The position numbers and the translations under genes are program-made. Shown one piece after another: positions 1 to 8,356 of a stretch of DNA of 21,116 nucleotides; position 1 is the first letter of the stretch; every line of letters begins with the position of its first letter. Source of the stretch: Gammaproteobacteria bacterium RIFCSPHIGHO2_02_FULL_42_13 (lineage in GTDB: Bacteria; Pseudomonadota; Gammaproteobacteria; UBA12402); contig MGXQ01000033.1 in the NCBI GenBank assembly GCA_001801405.1, positions 1 through 21,116 of the forward strand. Direction: 5' to 3'. The notes below the pieces were generated by a model. That model ran no database searches and was not told the origin of the DNA. It saw nothing but the letters and a program-made list of their open reading frames with translations.

Positions 1-93
1 TCCGCGGCGTGCAGCGGACTTTCACCGCCTAGAACTGCGCCATGCCTAGCGCACTTATTCCCCGCATTTCGCTTCGCTCCATGCGGGCTACAT
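1..93. repeat. Intergenic repeat with a perfect 7-bp hairpin, copy 1
   Basis: No coding sequence is visible here. Positions 61-67 (CCCGCAT) pair perfectly with 81-87 (ATGCGGG) around the loop TTCGCTTCGCTCC, followed by GGCTAC. A diverged copy with the same loop core lies at 18727-18753. Both copies sit just 3' of a minus-strand gene. The G+C-rich stretch 1-56 contains a small inverted pair (TGCGC 36-40, GCGCA 49-53) and is probably also repeat-derived. The hairpin has no T-run on the minus strand, so it is not a classic intrinsic terminator for htpX, although it could protect the 3' end of the mRNA. Confidence 0.55.
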
Positions 94-1119
94 TCATTTA
101 TCAAACCCAATCGCATCTAATCGATCGCGAATAGCAGGATGGGTCGAAAAGAAACTCATCGTTGATTTGATCGGATGAATGTCATTATCAAAAGGATCGA
201 AAATATACGCCGCTTGACGCACATTTTCATGTGTAGTTTTTCCATAGGCCCTTTGATATTGCTCATAATTTTGATCATGATCATTGGCTATTTTCAATAA
301 CGCCTTCCCCAATGGTTGATTATCCCGCATCAACTCCACCGAGCCCGCATCTGCCATATATTCACGCGTTCGACTTAAATATAACATCAATAAAATCGTG
401 ATCAACGGCAAGACATAACGCAATAAAACAATCACGATCAAAATCCAACCATTTTCGTCTCGATCTCGCCGACTAAACAACGTATTATAAAATAAAATAT
501 CAACCATCATTAACATCAGATTACTCAACACAGATACCATCAGCGTCAATTTAATATCGCCATGACGAATATGACTTAATTCATGCGCCATCACTGCTTG
601 CAATTCTTCTCGAGTTAATTTTTGCATAAGCCCACGCGTCACGGCAATCATGGCCGATTTTTCACTATAACCGCTGGCAAACGCATTCAGATAATCCGCT
701 TCAATAATATATATTTTAGGCATATAGCGTAATCCAGCGGCAATTTTTAATTCTTCTACTAGATTATATAATTGCTGCTCTGCCAAATCACTGGCGCCAC
801 TCTCCGTCACCGGATGATACGTTGTACCCAACAACATAATACGATCATGCAATGCAAATGTTATCCCTATGGCAATCAGCGCCACGACACCACTTGCAAA
901 CGTTATCATCGGAAAAATTTTCAGAGCAATCAGCGCATGAAAAACGGACATAAAATTATTTTGAGAGAATGCGCCATAAATATATAAATCAATGAAAAAA
1001 CCAATCGCGAGATAAATCAAAACGAACGAGCACATGACCAAAATAGTTTTGCGTTGATTGGCGGCTAATGCGGCGCGCCAATCCATGGCGCGCGCTTGAA
1101 TATACGGTTTATCGTTCAT
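94..1119 (-). CDS. htpX: M48 family membrane metalloprotease, HtpX-like
   Basis: This is a 341-residue inner-membrane zinc protease. The zinc site HELSH lies at residues 179-183 and the third ligand is probably E253 in the RTREYMAD motif, the usual M48 arrangement. Hydrophobic segments at about 25-45, 60-90, 192-215 and 225-250 give the four-helix HtpX-like layout with a cytoplasmic catalytic domain. In E. coli, HtpX degrades damaged or misassembled membrane proteins. The protein is longer than the usual 290 or so residues because of an N-terminal extension and a longer C-terminal part. Its start lies 10 bases after the lemA stop, so the two are almost certainly cotranscribed; a LemA/M48 protease pair is common in bacteria. 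Substrates cannot be read from sequence. Confidence 0.9.
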   Translation of the reverse strand: MNDKPYIQARAMDWRAALAANQRKTILVMCSFVLIYLAIGFFIDLYIYGAFSQNNFMSVFHALIALKIFPMITFASGVVALIAIGITFALHDRIMLLGTTYHPVTESGASDLAEQQLYNLVEELKIAAGLRYMPKIYIIEADYLNAFASGYSEKSAMIAVTRGLMQKLTREELQAVMAHELSHIRHGDIKLTLMVSVLSNLMLMMVDILFYNTLFSRRDRDENGWILIVIVLLRYVLPLITILLMLYLSRTREYMADAGSVELMRDNQPLGKALLKIANDHDQNYEQYQRAYGKTTHENVRQAAYIFDPFDNDIHPIKSTMSFFSTHPAIRDRLDAIGFDK

Positions 1120-1129
1120 GGCTGATCAC

Positions 1130-1708
1130 TTATAAATTGACTTTATAATTTTCTTGTTCTTGTATCTTTCCCTCGTCCAACCCCCAGTAAGGAAAATCAA
1201 AATTAAGTTTAGCAGACAACGCGGCTACCACCATGGATTGGAAAAACGATTTTTTAGTTGCGTTGTAGCGCTCAATACTATCGTTATATGCTTGTTTCGC
1301 AAAAGCTAATTTATTTTCGGTATTGACAATTTCTTCTTGTAACTGCAATGCATTTTTATCAGCTTTTAAATTCGGATATTGCTCAAAGACAAAATTTAAA
1401 TTCGATGCGATTTTTGAAATTCCATTTTCCGCATCAATACGTGTTTTCTCATCGCCCACTGACGCGGCTGTTTGCGCCTTGTTTCGCAGCGCAACAACAT
1501 CCTTTAACGTCGTTTGTTCATAATTCATATATTTTTTAACAACATTAATCAAGGATTCAAACACCTTATAACGCCGATCTAATTGAATATCGATTTGTTT
1601 CTTGTCATTTTTCACTGCCTCAATTAACTCGATCAATTTGTTATAAATGCCAACAAAAACAAAAAATAACGCAACAATAACAACCAGAAAAATAATCAAC
1701 GTTTTCAC
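1130..1708 (-). CDS. lemA: LemA family protein
   Basis: This is a 192-residue protein with one N-terminal transmembrane helix (about residues 2-22) followed by a long helical, coiled-coil-prone domain. The pattern YNKLIELIEAVKNDKKQIDI, then a DRRY/N-VVKKYMNYEQ segment, is typical of LemA. It probably sits in the inner membrane with the helical domain outside; the molecular function of the family is poorly known. The start codon is GTG at 1708-1706, supported by a strong GGAGAGG ribosome site 5 bases upstream. It lies 19 bases after the porin stop and 10 bases before htpX, so porin, lemA and htpX may share a transcript. The partnership with the M48 protease is known from many genomes; here it is inferred from spacing. 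Confidence 0.92.
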   Translation of the reverse strand: MKTLIIFLVVIVALFFVFVGIYNKLIELIEAVKNDKKQIDIQLDRRYKVFESLINVVKKYMNYEQTTLKDVVALRNKAQTAASVGDEKTRIDAENGISKIASNLNFVFEQYPNLKADKNALQLQEEIVNTENKLAFAKQAYNDSIERYNATKKSFFQSMVVAALSAKLNFDFPYWGLDEGKIQEQENYKVNL

Positions 1709-1727
1709 AATTGCCTCTCCTATTTAA

Positions 1728-2993
1728 TTAAATCAACACCGTCAACCGCAATGTCGCCGCATTGCTATATGAATCTGTACCGCCATTACGACTACCATAA
1801 TCATGATCGCGGTCATATTCAAATGCCAAAATCGTGTTCTGCAAAATACTCACGCCATAACCTGCGCTGACACGCGTCTCTGGTAACTTTAGCGCATTGA
1901 CACTGGCATTTGTATTATAGGCATCGCGGCTCCACTGATAGCTCACTAATATTTTACTATCGCGCCCCATGCTTTGAAATCGATAACCGGCCGCAACACT
2001 CGTCGCACTCGGCTTCGCATTATGCATTCCACGACTATCTTGATACTGAAAATCAACCGGCGAAAATCCACGCAACGCCGTCACATAGCGCACCGCAAAA
2101 TCAAAGGGGCCTGACAACATATCCAAATGCGCACTTAATCCATTGACTCGCCACGTGTAATATCGAACCGATAAATTATTGCGAATTGCACCCACATCTG
2201 CCATATTATTCAAATAACCCGCACCCACATTAACGCCCAATGCATGATGCAAGTTTTCATAGCCAATCGCAGCACCATAATTATTTAAATCATCTGCATT
2301 ACGGTTCGTATTTTTGGCAACGCCATTAAAAATATATAATGCGCCATAAAATCCACTGTCATCCACAAACCCTAATTGTGCCGCAACCGCTTGCGTTTCT
2401 GATAATTGTTGCGTTAACGTCCGCATAATCGGATAGCGATAATATTTGCCAAACGGGATAGATTGCTTACCCGCTCGAAAATAAAAAGGATATTGTTTCA
2501 AATTCGAAACATCAATATACGCTTCTTCCATATCGATATTCGTATTCGTCGATGCGACGGGATAATAATAATCGGCTCGCGTGGCATAAAATAATCCGAT
2601 TTGACCTCTCACCCAATCATTTGCTTTTGCCGCGATATTTAATTTTGTTTGAGCCACTGAAATCTTATCGGACCGAGGATTCATGAAGCTTGGTTTTGTT
2701 TTATCTTGCAGCTCAACATTCATCAATCCCGCAAAACCAATGCGATTACCAAACCAATAATAGTTGGGCGTGGGATCATCACGATCTTGTGTAAATTGTT
2801 CCAACAGTTGCGTTAAAGATTGCACATCTTTTTCTGGAGCTGTAACTTTTTTCTTCGATGGCTTTTGCACTGCAATCGTGTCGGTTGGTGGCTCATGTTT
2901 TTTTGCAAGCACTTGGTTGTACGTCACCGCAAACGAGACATTGGAAAACAAACAAGCCATAAACGCAGGCAATACAATCCGGTGTAACTTCAT
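1728..2993 (-). CDS. Outer-membrane beta-barrel porin, LbtU-like
   Basis: This is a 421-residue exported protein. The start at 2993 is chosen because it opens a clear signal peptide (MKLHRIVLPAFMACLFSNVSFA, cleavage after residue 22) and has a GAGGAG ribosome site 6 bases upstream. The longer frame up to 3209 would run into the divergent arnT and lacks a signal peptide at its start. After a short Thr/Lys/Pro linker and a helical stretch (QSLTQLLEQFTQDRD), the rest is alternating beta-strand sequence with many aromatic girdle residues, as in a 14-18-stranded barrel. The FRAGKQSIPFGKYYRYPIMR region and overall layout resemble the LbtU siderophore porin family of Legionella (DUF3573-like) and phosphate-selective porins. 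The substrate is unknown. The last residue is Ile rather than the common Phe. Confidence 0.75.
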   Translation of the reverse strand: MKLHRIVLPAFMACLFSNVSFAVTYNQVLAKKHEPPTDTIAVQKPSKKKVTAPEKDVQSLTQLLEQFTQDRDDPTPNYYWFGNRIGFAGLMNVELQDKTKPSFMNPRSDKISVAQTKLNIAAKANDWVRGQIGLFYATRADYYYPVASTNTNIDMEEAYIDVSNLKQYPFYFRAGKQSIPFGKYYRYPIMRTLTQQLSETQAVAAQLGFVDDSGFYGALYIFNGVAKNTNRNADDLNNYGAAIGYENLHHALGVNVGAGYLNNMADVGAIRNNLSVRYYTWRVNGLSAHLDMLSGPFDFAVRYVTALRGFSPVDFQYQDSRGMHNAKPSATSVAAGYRFQSMGRDSKILVSYQWSRDAYNTNASVNALKLPETRVSAGYGVSILQNTILAFEYDRDHDYGSRNGGTDSYSNAATLRLTVLI

Positions 2994-3115
2994 AAAAATC
3001 TCCTCATGATGATCCATAGTAAAACAACCATTGAAAAAAGCAAGAAAATGTAGAAAAAAACTCTTCGCTTTGATAATATCTACGCCTATATTCATCGGAG
3101 CATAAGTACATACGA
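2994..3115. promoter_or_regulatory. Divergent intergenic region between the porin and the arn operon
   Basis: This is a 122-base A+T-rich spacer between divergent starts and must carry the promoters of both units. On the minus strand a weak candidate is TTGCTT, 16 bases, TACTAT just before the porin ribosome site. No consensus promoter stands out for arnT. No PmrA-type direct repeat could be identified with confidence. Confidence 0.35.
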
Positions 3116-4774
3116 ATGAATTCCAGCAAAAAAACATATTGGCTTGATTGCCTTTTTTTAACTGTCCTTTTTGGCGTGCTCTACAGCTTGTTTCTCGGAC
3201 ATTATGCACTTATGTCCCCCGATGAGGGACGTTATGCCGAGATTGGTCGTGAAATGATGACCTCAGGACACTATCTCGTGCCGCGACTCAACCATGTTTT
3301 ATACTTTGAAAAACCACCCCTCTTCTATTGGCTAACAGCGCTATCCCTAAAATTATTTGGTCTCAACGAATGGGGGGCTCGACTATGGTCTGTCATATTT
3401 TCAATCATCGGCTGCCTCATCACCTACATCGTTGCACATGTCTATTATGATCGCAAAACAGGTCTATTCGCCGCAGGCATTCTAGGCACCAGCCTCCTCT
3501 ATTTCACCATCGGCCACATGGTCACCATCGACATGACCGTCAGCATATTCATCACCGCCACATTGGCGGCTTTTCTCTTGGGCATCCAGACTCCAATCGG
3601 ATTAAAACGTCGCGGTTATTTTTATTTAGCTGCGCTCTGCGCTGCACTCGCCGTATTAACAAAGGGATTAATCGGGTTTGCATTTCCAATCATGATCATC
3701 GGTCTTTGGATTATTCTACTCAACAAATGGGCAGAATTGAAAACATGGTATTTGCCCACAACGATTTTAATTGCTTTATTAATCGCTGCCCCTTGGCATA
3801 TCTATATGCAAACCAAATACCCGATATTTTTTAATTTTTATTTTATCACGCAACAATTTTCACGATATGCCACCACCTCCGCGCAACGCCAGGAGCCATT
3901 TTATTTTTATACGATCACTTTTTTACTCGGTTTCTTCCCCTGGTCTGTCTTCGTGATACAAAGCATTTATCATGCATGGCCGCGCTGGAAACATCGTCAT
4001 CAGCGCTCAATAGAAATATTTTTGCTTATTTGGTTTTTCAGTATTTTATTGTTTTTTTCATTTTCACAATCTCAATTGATTCCCTATATTATTCCCCTCT
4101 TCCCTCCCGCCGCTATTTTAACCGCACGTTACTTTATGCAAAATATGCCTAAAACACGGGGCTTAAACGCTGGATTTATTATTCTGCTTCTATTTGCTTT
4201 CTGCGCCTCTGTGGGATTGATTTTAATCCCACACTATTATCCTGCTGCACGACCACGAGCCCTTAAACATGATTTAATTATAACAATCACTGCACTGCTG
4301 ATCACGACACTGATCGCCTACATAGTGTATTGGCGACGTAAATTCAGACCCGCGCTCATGATGCTAATGATCGGCACTGGCGTAATAGCCATTACCTTGT
4401 TACTCGCAATGCCCAATCTTGATAATCGCTCCACAAAACCCTTGGCCAACATCATTATGCGACAGATCAAATCAACTGATGAAGTTTTCACTTATAACCA
4501 TTATGATCAAGACCTCCCTTTTTATACGAATCGACGGATCGGCGTGGTAGACTGTGCTGGCGAATTAGATTTTGGCATAAACCAAGAAAACGACAGCAGT
4601 TGGATGATGCATGATGATGTCTTTTGGCAACGCTGGGAAAATGGAACACGAATCTTTGTGGTGACGGAACTCACAGATTATCAGATGCTGATTCAACAAT
4701 ATCCCCATATAAAATTTTACATACTCGGAAAAACATCCAGAAATATACTGTTTAGCAACCAACCCAACCATTAA
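3116..4774 (+). CDS. arnT: Lipid A aminoarabinose transferase ArnT (GT83/PMT family)
   Basis: This is a 552-residue multi-pass inner-membrane glycosyltransferase. ArnT moves 4-amino-4-deoxy-L-arabinose from undecaprenyl phosphate to lipid A phosphates on the periplasmic face, which lowers the negative charge and gives polymyxin and cationic peptide resistance. The first periplasmic loop has the family signature SPDEGRYAEIGREM (D36, E37) and then YFEKPPLFYWL, very close to the E. coli ArnT loop. About a dozen hydrophobic helices follow, then a soluble C-terminal domain from about residue 440. Length matches the family (about 550). It opens the operon; its stop overlaps the next frame by one base (TAATG). 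The Shine-Dalgarno signal is poor (GGAG about 15 bases upstream), but no other start fits. Confidence 0.85.
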   Translation: MNSSKKTYWLDCLFLTVLFGVLYSLFLGHYALMSPDEGRYAEIGREMMTSGHYLVPRLNHVLYFEKPPLFYWLTALSLKLFGLNEWGARLWSVIFSIIGCLITYIVAHVYYDRKTGLFAAGILGTSLLYFTIGHMVTIDMTVSIFITATLAAFLLGIQTPIGLKRRGYFYLAALCAALAVLTKGLIGFAFPIMIIGLWIILLNKWAELKTWYLPTTILIALLIAAPWHIYMQTKYPIFFNFYFITQQFSRYATTSAQRQEPFYFYTITFLLGFFPWSVFVIQSIYHAWPRWKHRHQRSIEIFLLIWFFSILLFFSFSQSQLIPYIIPLFPPAAILTARYFMQNMPKTRGLNAGFIILLLFAFCASVGLILIPHYYPAARPRALKHDLIITITALLITTLIAYIVYWRRKFRPALMMLMIGTGVIAITLLLAMPNLDNRSTKPLANIIMRQIKSTDEVFTYNHYDQDLPFYTNRRIGVVDCAGELDFGINQENDSSWMMHDDVFWQRWENGTRIFVVTELTDYQMLIQQYPHIKFYILGKTSRNILFSNQPNH

Positions 4775-4788
4775 TGGAGAGAGAAATT

Positions 4789-5157
4789 ATGGCTATTACA
4801 CTATCGTTTGTATTTTTGTGCATTCTTCTAAATACGGCCGCTCAAATTTTACTCAAAGCAGCTACGAATCATATGGGCACGATCTCGTTTGCCTGGGCGC
4901 ACCTATGGGCGACTGCCACGCAAATCGCCTTCAACCCCTATCTGATCATAGGCTTAAGTCTTTATGTTTTTAGCGTCATTTTCTGGCTGGTTGTGCTCTC
5001 TCGGATTCAAGTCGGCATGGCCTACCCCCTCTCAAGCCTAGGCTATATCACGACTGCAATCGCGGCCGCCTATTTCTTAGGCGAGAACTTTTCCCTCTTG
5101 CGCATGATCGGAATTTTTGTGATCATTGGTGGCGTATATCTAGTAGCACAAAGCTGA
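4789..5157 (+). CDS. SMR/EamA-type small membrane protein, ArnE/ArnF-like flippase subunit
   Basis: This is a 122-residue protein with four transmembrane helices. Residues in the VGMAYPLSSLGY segment and the final IIGGVYLVAQS helix match ArnE/ArnF and the wider SMR superfamily. In enterobacteria an ArnE/ArnF heterodimer flips undecaprenyl-phosphate-L-Ara4N to the periplasm for ArnT. The start at 4789 is preferred because GGAGAGAG lies 5 bases upstream; an ATG at 4774 in the same frame overlaps the arnT stop and would add five residues (MEREI). Only one SMR gene is in the cluster, so it either works as a homodimer or has a partner elsewhere. Its place between arnT and arnB strongly supports the flippase role. 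Confidence 0.8.
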   Translation: MAITLSFVFLCILLNTAAQILLKAATNHMGTISFAWAHLWATATQIAFNPYLIIGLSLYVFSVIFWLVVLSRIQVGMAYPLSSLGYITTAIAAAYFLGENFSLLRMIGIFVIIGGVYLVAQS

Positions 5158-5165
5158 GAGATCCT

Positions 5166-6341
5166 ATGACAAATGAGTTTTTGCCCTTTTCCAAGCCAAC
5201 CATCGACCAGGCCACTATCGATGAAGTCGTCAGCTGCCTGAAATCAGGCTGGATTACCACAGGCCCTCGTGTACAAAAATTCGCGAGCATGCTCAAAGAA
5301 TATCTTGGCGCAAAACATGCCCTACCATTGCTATCAGGCACCGCCGGATTACAACTGTCTCTGATGAGTTTAAATCTAAAACCCGAAGATGAAGTGATCG
5401 TTCCTGCATTTACATTCATCGCCAGTGCGAACACTGTCGTACACGCTGGCGCAAAACCCGTTTTCGTCGATGTTGATTTGGCCACACGAAATATCACGGC
5501 TGAATTAATTGAACCAGCCATCACAAAAAAAACTCGCGCCATCATGCCCGTACATTTTGCAGGCTTATCGGTTGATCTTGATCCCATTTATGCATTAGCC
5601 AAAAAATATAATCTGCGCGTCATCGAAGACGCAGCTCAAGCCATCGGGGCAACCTATAAAAATAAAAAAATCGGTAGCTTCGGCGACACGCAAGTATTTA
5701 GTTTCCATCCGAATAAAAACATGACCACCGGCGAAGGTGGTTGCGTTACAACATCCGATGATGAACTAGCACATCAAGTTGAAATCTTGCGATTTCATGG
5801 CATTGATCGTACCGACGCGTGGAACCGATTTTCAAAATCCGGTTCACAGCATTACGATGTATCCGTCGCAGGATTTAAATATAACATGATGGACATACAA
5901 GCCGCCTTAGGATTACATCAACTGCCAAAGCTCGATGAATTTAATCAACGTCGCACACAACTCGCGTGCCGTTACCTAGAAAAATTAAAAAATTGGCCGC
6001 AATTTGATTTACCCGAAGATCCAACACACTATGCGCATGTACATATTTGGCATTTGTTCAATCCCCTGTTAAACCTTGAGCAAGCCCGCATGACACGCGA
6101 TATATTCCTCGAGAAAATGAAAGATAAAAACATCGGCATTGGTTTCCATTATGATGCCGTGCATTTATTTTCATATTATCAAAAAACATTTGGCTATGAA
6201 GCCGGTGACTTTCCCAATACCGAAAACATTGCCTCTCGCATTATGAGCTTGCCACTTTTTCCAACGATGACTGAATCGATACAAGATCACGTGATTGATA
6301 CCATGCAAACGGTTTTTGAAGAGGCGCTGATGCATGCATAA
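5166..6341 (+). CDS. arnB: UDP-4-amino-4-deoxy-L-arabinose aminotransferase (ArnB)
   Basis: This is a 391-residue PLP-dependent DegT/DnrJ/EryC1/StrS-type sugar aminotransferase. It would convert UDP-4-keto-L-pentose plus glutamate to UDP-L-Ara4N in the cytosol. The PLP lysine is K184 in SFHPNKNMTTGEGG; the PLP-binding aspartate is D155 in IEDAAQAIG; the SGWITTGP and VPAFTFIASAN segments are typical of ArnB and its close relatives. Length is close to the family's 380-390. It starts 8 bases after the SMR gene with a GAGAG site, and its end overlaps arnC by 8 bases, indicating translational coupling. On sequence alone a related sugar aminotransferase is possible; the neighbours make ArnB by far the best call. 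Confidence 0.88.
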   Translation: MTNEFLPFSKPTIDQATIDEVVSCLKSGWITTGPRVQKFASMLKEYLGAKHALPLLSGTAGLQLSLMSLNLKPEDEVIVPAFTFIASANTVVHAGAKPVFVDVDLATRNITAELIEPAITKKTRAIMPVHFAGLSVDLDPIYALAKKYNLRVIEDAAQAIGATYKNKKIGSFGDTQVFSFHPNKNMTTGEGGCVTTSDDELAHQVEILRFHGIDRTDAWNRFSKSGSQHYDVSVAGFKYNMMDIQAALGLHQLPKLDEFNQRRTQLACRYLEKLKNWPQFDLPEDPTHYAHVHIWHLFNPLLNLEQARMTRDIFLEKMKDKNIGIGFHYDAVHLFSYYQKTFGYEAGDFPNTENIASRIMSLPLFPTMTESIQDHVIDTMQTVFEEALMHA

Positions 6342-7275
6342 ACCCGAAATCAGCATTGTCGTCCCTATTCATAACGAACAAGAAGTGATTGAATCATTAT
6401 ACGAGCGATTGACCAAGATCATGGACTCGCTCGATCGCCCTTATGAGATTATTTTAGTAAATGACGGTAGCACCGATAACTCAGCAACTTTATTAAATGA
6501 TCTTGTTAAACGTCGACCCAAAGAATTTCGTATTATTCATTTTAGCGGCAACTATGGACAACATATGGCGATCATGGCGGGATTTGAAAACATGCGCGGC
6601 GAAGTCGCCATTATGCTCGATGCCGACATGCAAACGCCACCCGAAGAAATTCCAAAATTAGTGGCGGCTATCGATGAAGGACATGATGTTGTCAATAGTT
6701 TCCGTTTAAATCGTCAAGATCATATCTGGCGCAAATTCGTTTCTAAAGCGCATAACATCATTCGCAAAAAAATCACGCCCGCACGCATTAAGATGGAAGA
6801 TGAAGGATCCATGCTGCGCGCTTATCGTCGCAACATCGTCAAACAAATGACCGCAACCGGCGAAAAATCGACATTTATTACTGCACTCGCCATGATATAC
6901 GCCGTCAATCCCACTGAAATTGGCGTAAAACATGCAGAACGCACGCTGGGCACATCCAGTTACAATTTATATAAATTAATTCGTTATAATTTTGACATGC
7001 TAACCAATTTTTCATTAGTGCCATTACAGATGTTTACATTATTAGGCATTGGCGTTTCAGCTTTTAGTATTTTATTTGTTATTTATTTATTTATTCGCCG
7101 ACTGATTGTTGGACCTGAAGCAGAAGGCGTCTTTACATTATTCGCCATTGCATTTTTTATCATGGGCTTGATTTTATTAGGCCTCGGCATTATTGGGGAA
7201 TATGTGGGGCGTATCTATCAAGAATCTCAAAAACGACCACGATTTGTTATTCAAAAAATTGTAGAAGCGGAATAA
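6334..7275 (+). CDS. arnC: Undecaprenyl-phosphate aminoarabinose transferase (ArnC, GT2)
   Basis: This is a 313-residue polyprenyl-phosphate glycosyltransferase. An N-terminal GT-A domain has the GT2 signature VVPIHNEQEVI, LVNDGSTDNS and the nucleotide/metal-binding DAD at residues 96-98 (DADMQTPPEEI). Two hydrophobic helices near the C-terminus (about 225-255 and 265-290) anchor it to the inner membrane. It would transfer the aminopentose from its UDP form to undecaprenyl phosphate. In E. coli the donor is the formylated sugar; here no formyltransferase or deformylase is in the cluster, so the donor may be the free amine or those genes lie elsewhere. The length fits ArnC (about 320). It overlaps the arnB end by 8 bases. 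Confidence 0.88.
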   Translation: MHKPEISIVVPIHNEQEVIESLYERLTKIMDSLDRPYEIILVNDGSTDNSATLLNDLVKRRPKEFRIIHFSGNYGQHMAIMAGFENMRGEVAIMLDADMQTPPEEIPKLVAAIDEGHDVVNSFRLNRQDHIWRKFVSKAHNIIRKKITPARIKMEDEGSMLRAYRRNIVKQMTATGEKSTFITALAMIYAVNPTEIGVKHAERTLGTSSYNLYKLIRYNFDMLTNFSLVPLQMFTLLGIGVSAFSILFVIYLFIRRLIVGPEAEGVFTLFAIAFFIMGLILLGLGIIGEYVGRIYQESQKRPRFVIQKIVEAE

Positions 7276-7299
7276 ATTTTTAATCTAAAGGTAAAAAAA

Positions 7300-8352
7300 A
7301 TGATGAGCAAAAAGATCTTAATATTAGGCGTTAATGGCTTTATCGGCAATAGCTTAACAGAAAGCATCTTAGCGCAAAAAGACTGGACAGTATATGGAAT
7401 GGATATGGCCAACAATAAATTGAAAAATTGCCTAGGCCACGAGCGCTTTCACTTTATCGAAGGTGACATCACCATCAATAAAGAATGGATTGAATACCAT
7501 ATCAAAAAATGTGACGTCATATTACCTCTCGTCGCCATCGCCACACCTTCAACTTATGTCACTAATCCACTAGCCGTATTTCACCTCGATTTTGAAGCCA
7601 ATTTAGAAATCATTCGTCAAATCGTTCATTACAAAAAACGCGTTGTGTTTCCGTCCACATCTGAAGTTTACGGCATGTGTACGGATGAAGAATTCGACGA
7701 AGAAACAAGTCCTTTAGTTTTAGGGCCCATCAATAAACCGCGCTGGATTTATTCTGCTTCCAAACAATTAATGGATCGCGTCATTGCGGCTTATGGCATG
7801 CAACAAGGATTGAAATATACCTTGTTCAGACCATTCAATTGGATAGGGCCAAAATTAGATAACATTCTTGAACCCAAAGAAGGTGGCTCGCGTGTGTTAA
7901 CACAATTCTTAGGCAACATCATGCGCGGACAGGATATTCAATTAGTTGATGGCGGCACACAACGCCGCTGCTTTACAGACATTTCGGATGGTGTTGATTG
8001 TTTGCTTCGCATCATCGAAAACAAAGAAGGCTGTGCAGATAGCCGTATTTTTAACGTTGGCAATCCAAAAAATGATTTTTCTATCCGCGAACTTGCTGAA
8101 TTACTCATTAAAATCGTTAAAACTTACCCTGACTATGCCTCACGTGCTGCGCAAACAAAATTAGTTGATGTGGACGGGCACCAATATTATGGCCAAGGTT
8201 ATCAAGATGTATTGGCACGCGTCCCCGCCATTCATAATGCCAAACAATATTTAGGCTGGGAACCCAAAGTGAATATGGAAACAGCGCTTCGCAAAGCGCT
8301 CGATTATTATTTAGCCCCTGAGCGCGCTCACAAAACTGACACCACTGCATAA
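7300..8352 (+). CDS. arnA: Stand-alone UDP-glucuronate decarboxylase, ArnA C-terminal type
   Basis: This is a 350-residue short-chain dehydrogenase/reductase equivalent to the C-terminal half of E. coli ArnA. It would oxidise and decarboxylate UDP-glucuronate to UDP-4-keto-pentose with NAD+. The Rossmann motif is GVNGFIG (residues 10-16). The segments CDVILPLVAIATP, FPSTSEVYGMC, NKPRWIYSASKQL and RPFNWIGPKLDN are nearly the ArnA sequence. The key residues of ArnA decarboxylase are present: S121/E122 (STSE), Y151 and K155 (YxxxK), and R223 in QRRCFTDI. The roughly 300-residue N-terminal formyltransferase domain of ArnA is absent; the ORF starts cleanly at the Rossmann fold with an AAAGGT site upstream. 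No ugd gene is visible nearby. Confidence 0.9.
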   Translation: MMSKKILILGVNGFIGNSLTESILAQKDWTVYGMDMANNKLKNCLGHERFHFIEGDITINKEWIEYHIKKCDVILPLVAIATPSTYVTNPLAVFHLDFEANLEIIRQIVHYKKRVVFPSTSEVYGMCTDEEFDEETSPLVLGPINKPRWIYSASKQLMDRVIAAYGMQQGLKYTLFRPFNWIGPKLDNILEPKEGGSRVLTQFLGNIMRGQDIQLVDGGTQRRCFTDISDGVDCLLRIIENKEGCADSRIFNVGNPKNDFSIRELAELLIKIVKTYPDYASRAAQTKLVDVDGHQYYGQGYQDVLARVPAIHNAKQYLGWEPKVNMETALRKALDYYLAPERAHKTDTTA

Positions 8353-8356
8353 GTAT

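Noticed and set aside
2994..3209. 72-codon N-terminal extension of the porin
   Set aside because: It overlaps the divergent arnT start, has no signal peptide and no ribosome site, while the start at 2993 has both.
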